Shown here in pieces: positions 60,901 through 64,000 of a stretch of DNA of 64,000 nucleotides; the stretch's first letter is position 1, and each line of letters begins with the position of its first letter. Source of the stretch: Fragilaria crotonensis (lineage: Eukaryota > Bacillariophyta > Fragilariophyceae > Fragilariales > Fragilariaceae); NCBI GenBank assembly GCA_022925895.1, contig JAKSYS010000017.1, positions 182,797 through 246,796 of the forward strand, read 5' to 3'. The notes below the pieces were generated by a model that saw only the letters and a list, made by a program, of their open reading frames with translations, ran no database searches and was not told the DNA's origin. The position numbers and the translations under genes are program-made.

Positions 60901-63129
60901 TCTCCTGATCGTATCAGCAACGATCTATCTTTCACATTCGTTTTCTTCGATGTCGCTTTCTCCAAAACAACAACTGCTGACGCGCTTTCTTGAACAACAG
61001 TGAAACCTCCACCGTTACATACGAAACCGTCGATACCCTGATCCGGAGACGAAACTTCCAAGACAACAGGATCGCCACTGCGAAGATAGAGTCCTCCTCC
61101 GAGTTCTGCAATGGTTTGCTCCTCCAAATAGGAGTCTTCATCGACTGATTCATTGTCCTCTAACAACGGATTTTGATCTCTGAAAATGGATGTCGCAGTT
61201 AGTTGACTGTTGGCTTCCATCCATGCTTTATGGCAGCGCCAATTTCTATTTCTCGACTGTTCGAAATCTCAAGGTCAGTACAGACTTGCATGAGACTTCG
61301 CAAATGCCGTTCTTGTCCAAAGGGCAACACGTAAATGGTCAGGTGAATCGGCTGCGGACCCACCACGCTGGCTAACCCAAATGGCTTAATTCCTGGAAAG
61401 TTCATCGTTTTCCATTGGAGAAAATCAAAGTAACTGCTGTACATGGACATGGTATAGGTATCCTCCGTATTCCAATCTACAAAGCCTGTCTTGACACGGC
61501 GCTTCAAGTGTTCTGGATCTTCCACTAAATCTTGTCCCAATGTTGGTAGCGTTTCACCGGGTTTGGTAACAACAATGAGAGGGAAACTAGTTTCGACTCC
61601 AAATGCCATGTGGGGTTTCTCTTCCGAGCCCGACGACCCCGTGATCGAATAATCAAATGCACCAGGACTCATTTTTGACAAAGGCCATGGCGACCCGCAC
61701 AGGCACGTTGGAAGACTCCCATTTTGACAGGTTCTTCCAATTCGAGAGCAAAAAGACTCTGCCGTTGGGCTTTAGTTGGAATAGTGAGCAGATGCACAAA
61801 TATAAGGGGAAATTAAATCCTGGCATTGTCGGTGTTGAGAAAATTGCAAATAATCGTACTTTTGCTTCACTTTGAATTGAAATTGAAATTCAAACCTGCG
61901 TTGTTTTGTGCAAAATACGCGGCATAGAGTTGTCGTTGTGTACGATCCTGTGCTGTTCCCTTGCAGCAGCGTCGTCGGCTGGATTATCGACATCTGGGGT
62001 CCTGATCATTAACAACATTTATCCCTTGAATGAGGAATTGTCCAAAACAAATGTTTCCGTCGAGTTGGGAAAGAGTCGCTGGCCATTCGATGTGTTCATG
62101 ATGAAGAGGTGCTCCAACGATGGATGAGGTTGGGGAAGAGAGGGATCTGGCATCATCGCAGGCGTCTGAATCTGACTTCCACGATCGCCATCCAAACCGT
62201 CATCGTCATGGTCAGTTTCGACATGGTCGTATTCATCAACGTCAACGAGGTCTGAACGACTTTGGATGACAGGAGGAGGAGAAGGGGATCTGCGTGACAG
62301 ATGATATTGAATTGACTCGACCAACGCACGGTTGTTGTTGTTACTGTTGCTGTTGTTGTTGCGGAAGTGATTCCAGTATGACAGAAGCAAAATACTCCGA
62401 CACGTGAGCCATGCCACGACAAGGTATTCTGCCAAGCGACGGACCACCGGAAAGGCACCTGGAGAGTGGACTCCACAAGAATATGCCAATACAAGTAATC
62501 CGATATGAATCAAGACACGCTCTATTGAGACAATCACATCTTTCTGGTTCGCATCCAAGGAGAGACCGAACGTATTTTCGCCAACGTTTTGTTGGCCCTT
62601 AGAGTCATCATTGTCCTTGATTGGTATTGTCGTCATTGTCATAGGTTGATTCAAGCGATGATTGGTCGGATGAGAAGCTGAAGAGATACTGTAATCATTC
62701 TGGTTTTGTGGTAGCGATGTGGGATCATCGCCGTCCGAGTAACCACTCGTCGAAGACGATTGTGATGATTGTTGTTATTGCCGGTGTCGATGTTGTTGCG
62801 TGAATCTCTAATTCCTTGCTCCTTTCGCACTCGTAAACCACGACCAACGGCTCGTTTCCAATAAGGTCGACCAGTAGAGATTTCCTTCCTTGTTGTTCCA
62901 GTTCCTGGTCTACTAGCGGTACTTCTAGGTCTCCTTCCATGGGTCGTTCCAGCTCCTGTTCTACCGTTAACACAACTTCCTGCTCCTTATCCTGCTCCAG
63001 CTCTGGTGGAGACGCACGTAGCTGTTGCCTATTTTTCGGTATCGTTCGTGGCGATTGTGGCTGTTCTAGTTGCAGTAGTTGTTGTCGTGGTTCATCATTT
63101 TGATGATTCGTTTTCAACGACAACGGCAT
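57980..63129 (-). pseudogene. DUF1769-like/PH/DUF547 multidomain gene, copy 2, broken
   Basis: Same layout as copy 1, starting at 63127-63129. Breaks differ from copy 1: a 1-nt loss near 62873 (RKSLL then VDLIG), a 4-nt loss near 62745, a CAA-to-TAA stop at 62019-62021, 1-nt losses near 61750 and 61225, frame changes near 60110 and 60030, an in-frame stop near 59128, and a 2-nt loss near 58045 that ends the protein about 20 residues early. Open segments remain: 62019-62654, 61199-61681, 60093-61220, 59128-59991 and 58044-59042. Where copy 1 is broken, copy 2 often keeps the frame (e.g. 60093-61220), which lets the original layout be read. Confidence 0.8.
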
Positions 63130-63218
63130 GGTGAACAAGCAACGACGCTCTTTGGCGCTTAGGAGCAAAGTGAGCGAAGGTTTTTCACGTGACCAGACGG
63201 GGGGCATGGATTCCATTA

Positions 63219-63360
63219 GAATGCAGTGAAATGACGTCAACTATGACGTCTTTATACTGAGGCCTGCATGTACTTCCTACTGTTATACAGTACTCCATTA
63301 CGACAGTACCATACGGAGAGCATGCTGATTGGTACGTCATGACGTCATTTCACTGCATTC
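63219..63360. mobile_element. 142-bp MITE, TTAGAATGCA family
   Basis: Perfect inverted ends of 24 bp counting the outer TTA/TAA (63216-63239 and 63340-63363): GAATGCAGTGAAATGACGTC inward on the left and its reverse complement on the right. TA lies on both sides (63217-63218 and 63361-63362). The MITE splits a stretch that is continuous in duplication copy 1 near 52950. Ends resemble those of the 402-996 element. Confidence 0.85.
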
Positions 63361-63648
63361 TAAGATACAGCTTAAGCCTAAGATACATACCGGAATTTTG
63401 GTTGCTATCCAGATCTCTATACGTTACCAGGTACTGAGTACTGACATTTGTGCAGTTTTGCAAAACATCTGTTACTGATGTAATCTACTGCTACCTCAAT
63501 CAACCACTGTACTGAAGTACAAGAAGCTCCGAGTCTTGTTCAAGTTGATCCTCCTGAAAACAAAAGGCATTTCTTCCTGTTCGAGTTCTCTATTGTACTA
63601 CAGTACTAGCAGTACTGGTACCGTATCCGGAGAACTATACGGACATGT

Positions 63649-64000
63649 CTATTCCCAAACATCATTGCTGGGAGAATTGCAACTCGAGGCGTCATTGTTG
63701 TTGCTCATACGGATCGATGGCGACTGTACACTATTGCCAATACGCAAGCATTCCGTAGACGACAATGATGGATCAGAGGAAAGTGGACTAAAATCACAGA
63801 GCAAGCCCACGACAGTTGTGAATCCATGCATATACGTCCCTCAATAACCTCATGCGGTTGGAATCCCGCGACTCAACGGGGCCAATTTCGCCATTGGCAA
63901 AGAATCCTGCGACAGGAGGATGTGCAGCAGCAGATTCTTCCTCACTCTCATCTGTTGGATTCTCAAACAAACTGCTCACATACGACACATCCACATTGGG
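63649..64000 (-). CDS. C-terminal end of a FIST_C-like protein, partial
   Basis: The gene runs off the window's right edge. Residues near the edge read VSYVSSLFENPTDESEEES (variable, acidic), then AGFFANGEIGPV, and, after an apparent 1-nt frame change near 63850, YMHGFTTVVGLLCDFSP and a Ser-rich tail ending at 63649. 'GFF-x-x-GEIGP' followed by 'HGFTTV' is how FIST C-terminal domains (as in FBXO22-type proteins and sensor proteins) end. The break could be a small indel. Assignment is by motif only. Confidence 0.4.

Larger units (their letters stand above)
53544..63533. repeat. Tandem segmental duplication, copy 2, interrupted
   Basis: The left piece, 53544-53680, matches 46446-46575 (promoter side of the DUF6604 gene). 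The match resumes at about 57509 (copy 1: 47242) and continues to about 63533. The 3.8 kb between holds two TIR elements and short repeats. A 142-bp MITE near the right end (63219-63360) is also absent from copy 1, so it arrived after the duplication. Confidence 0.82.

Noticed and set aside
1-64000. tRNA, rRNA or CRISPR array
   Set aside because: I found no T-arm-like GGTTCGAAT context with a matching cloverleaf, no rRNA-like text, and no regularly spaced repeats.

Overview
The window looks like nuclear DNA from a diatom, most likely a pennate one. The evidence is short GT-AG introns (62-138 nt), plastid-type N-termini with an 'AF' motif behind a signal peptide, a Copia-type retrotransposon with the 'YCWTHG' Gag motif seen in diatom elements, and protein families common in diatoms (NCA2, DUF6604, pRiA4b ORF-3-like, and a short 'RGLE' family). 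Assignments come from reading motifs by eye; no database was searched.

Layout. 0-8.7 kb: a TIR element, then a plastid-type rhodanese-like gene and a DUF3611 gene reading away from each other, a four-exon aliphatic amidase, a pRiA4b ORF-3-like gene with a frame break, and an RGLE-family gene. 8.7-19 kb is gene-poor: direct repeats, two decayed retroelement tails, a decayed gene of an unrecognised family (14.57-16.23 kb), and a 1.3-kb hAT-like element with an 8-bp target duplication. 19.5-37.2 kb is gene-dense and mostly intact: an S51 peptidase, an NCA2-family protein, a 1923-residue TMEM16/anoctamin, formate-tetrahydrofolate ligase, a basic unknown protein, a SLC25-like protein and a second RGLE gene. 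37.46-43.02 kb is a complete Copia element with identical 140-bp LTRs and a CATCT target duplication. 43.6-46.4 kb is a DUF6604-like gene.

From 46.45 kb to about 63.5 kb the sequence is a tandem direct duplication. The unit holds a small unknown gene and a large multidomain gene (membrane segment, DUF1769-like, PH-like, DUF547). Copy 2 has been split by about 3.8 kb of transposon-like DNA and carries a 142-bp MITE at its far end. The two copies of the large gene are broken by different frameshifts and stops. The right edge holds the end of a FIST_C-like gene.

No operon logic applies. The intact genes are housekeeping or membrane functions: one-carbon metabolism (FTHFS), amide hydrolysis, peptide degradation, lipid or ion transport (TMEM16), mitochondrial membrane proteins and plastid proteins. 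The most unusual signals are a 12-nt self-complementarity between the Copia LTR and its primer-binding position, which suggests Tf1-like self-priming; a TMEM16 protein that has lost key acidic Ca-site residues; and a TIR-element family with members at both ends of the window.
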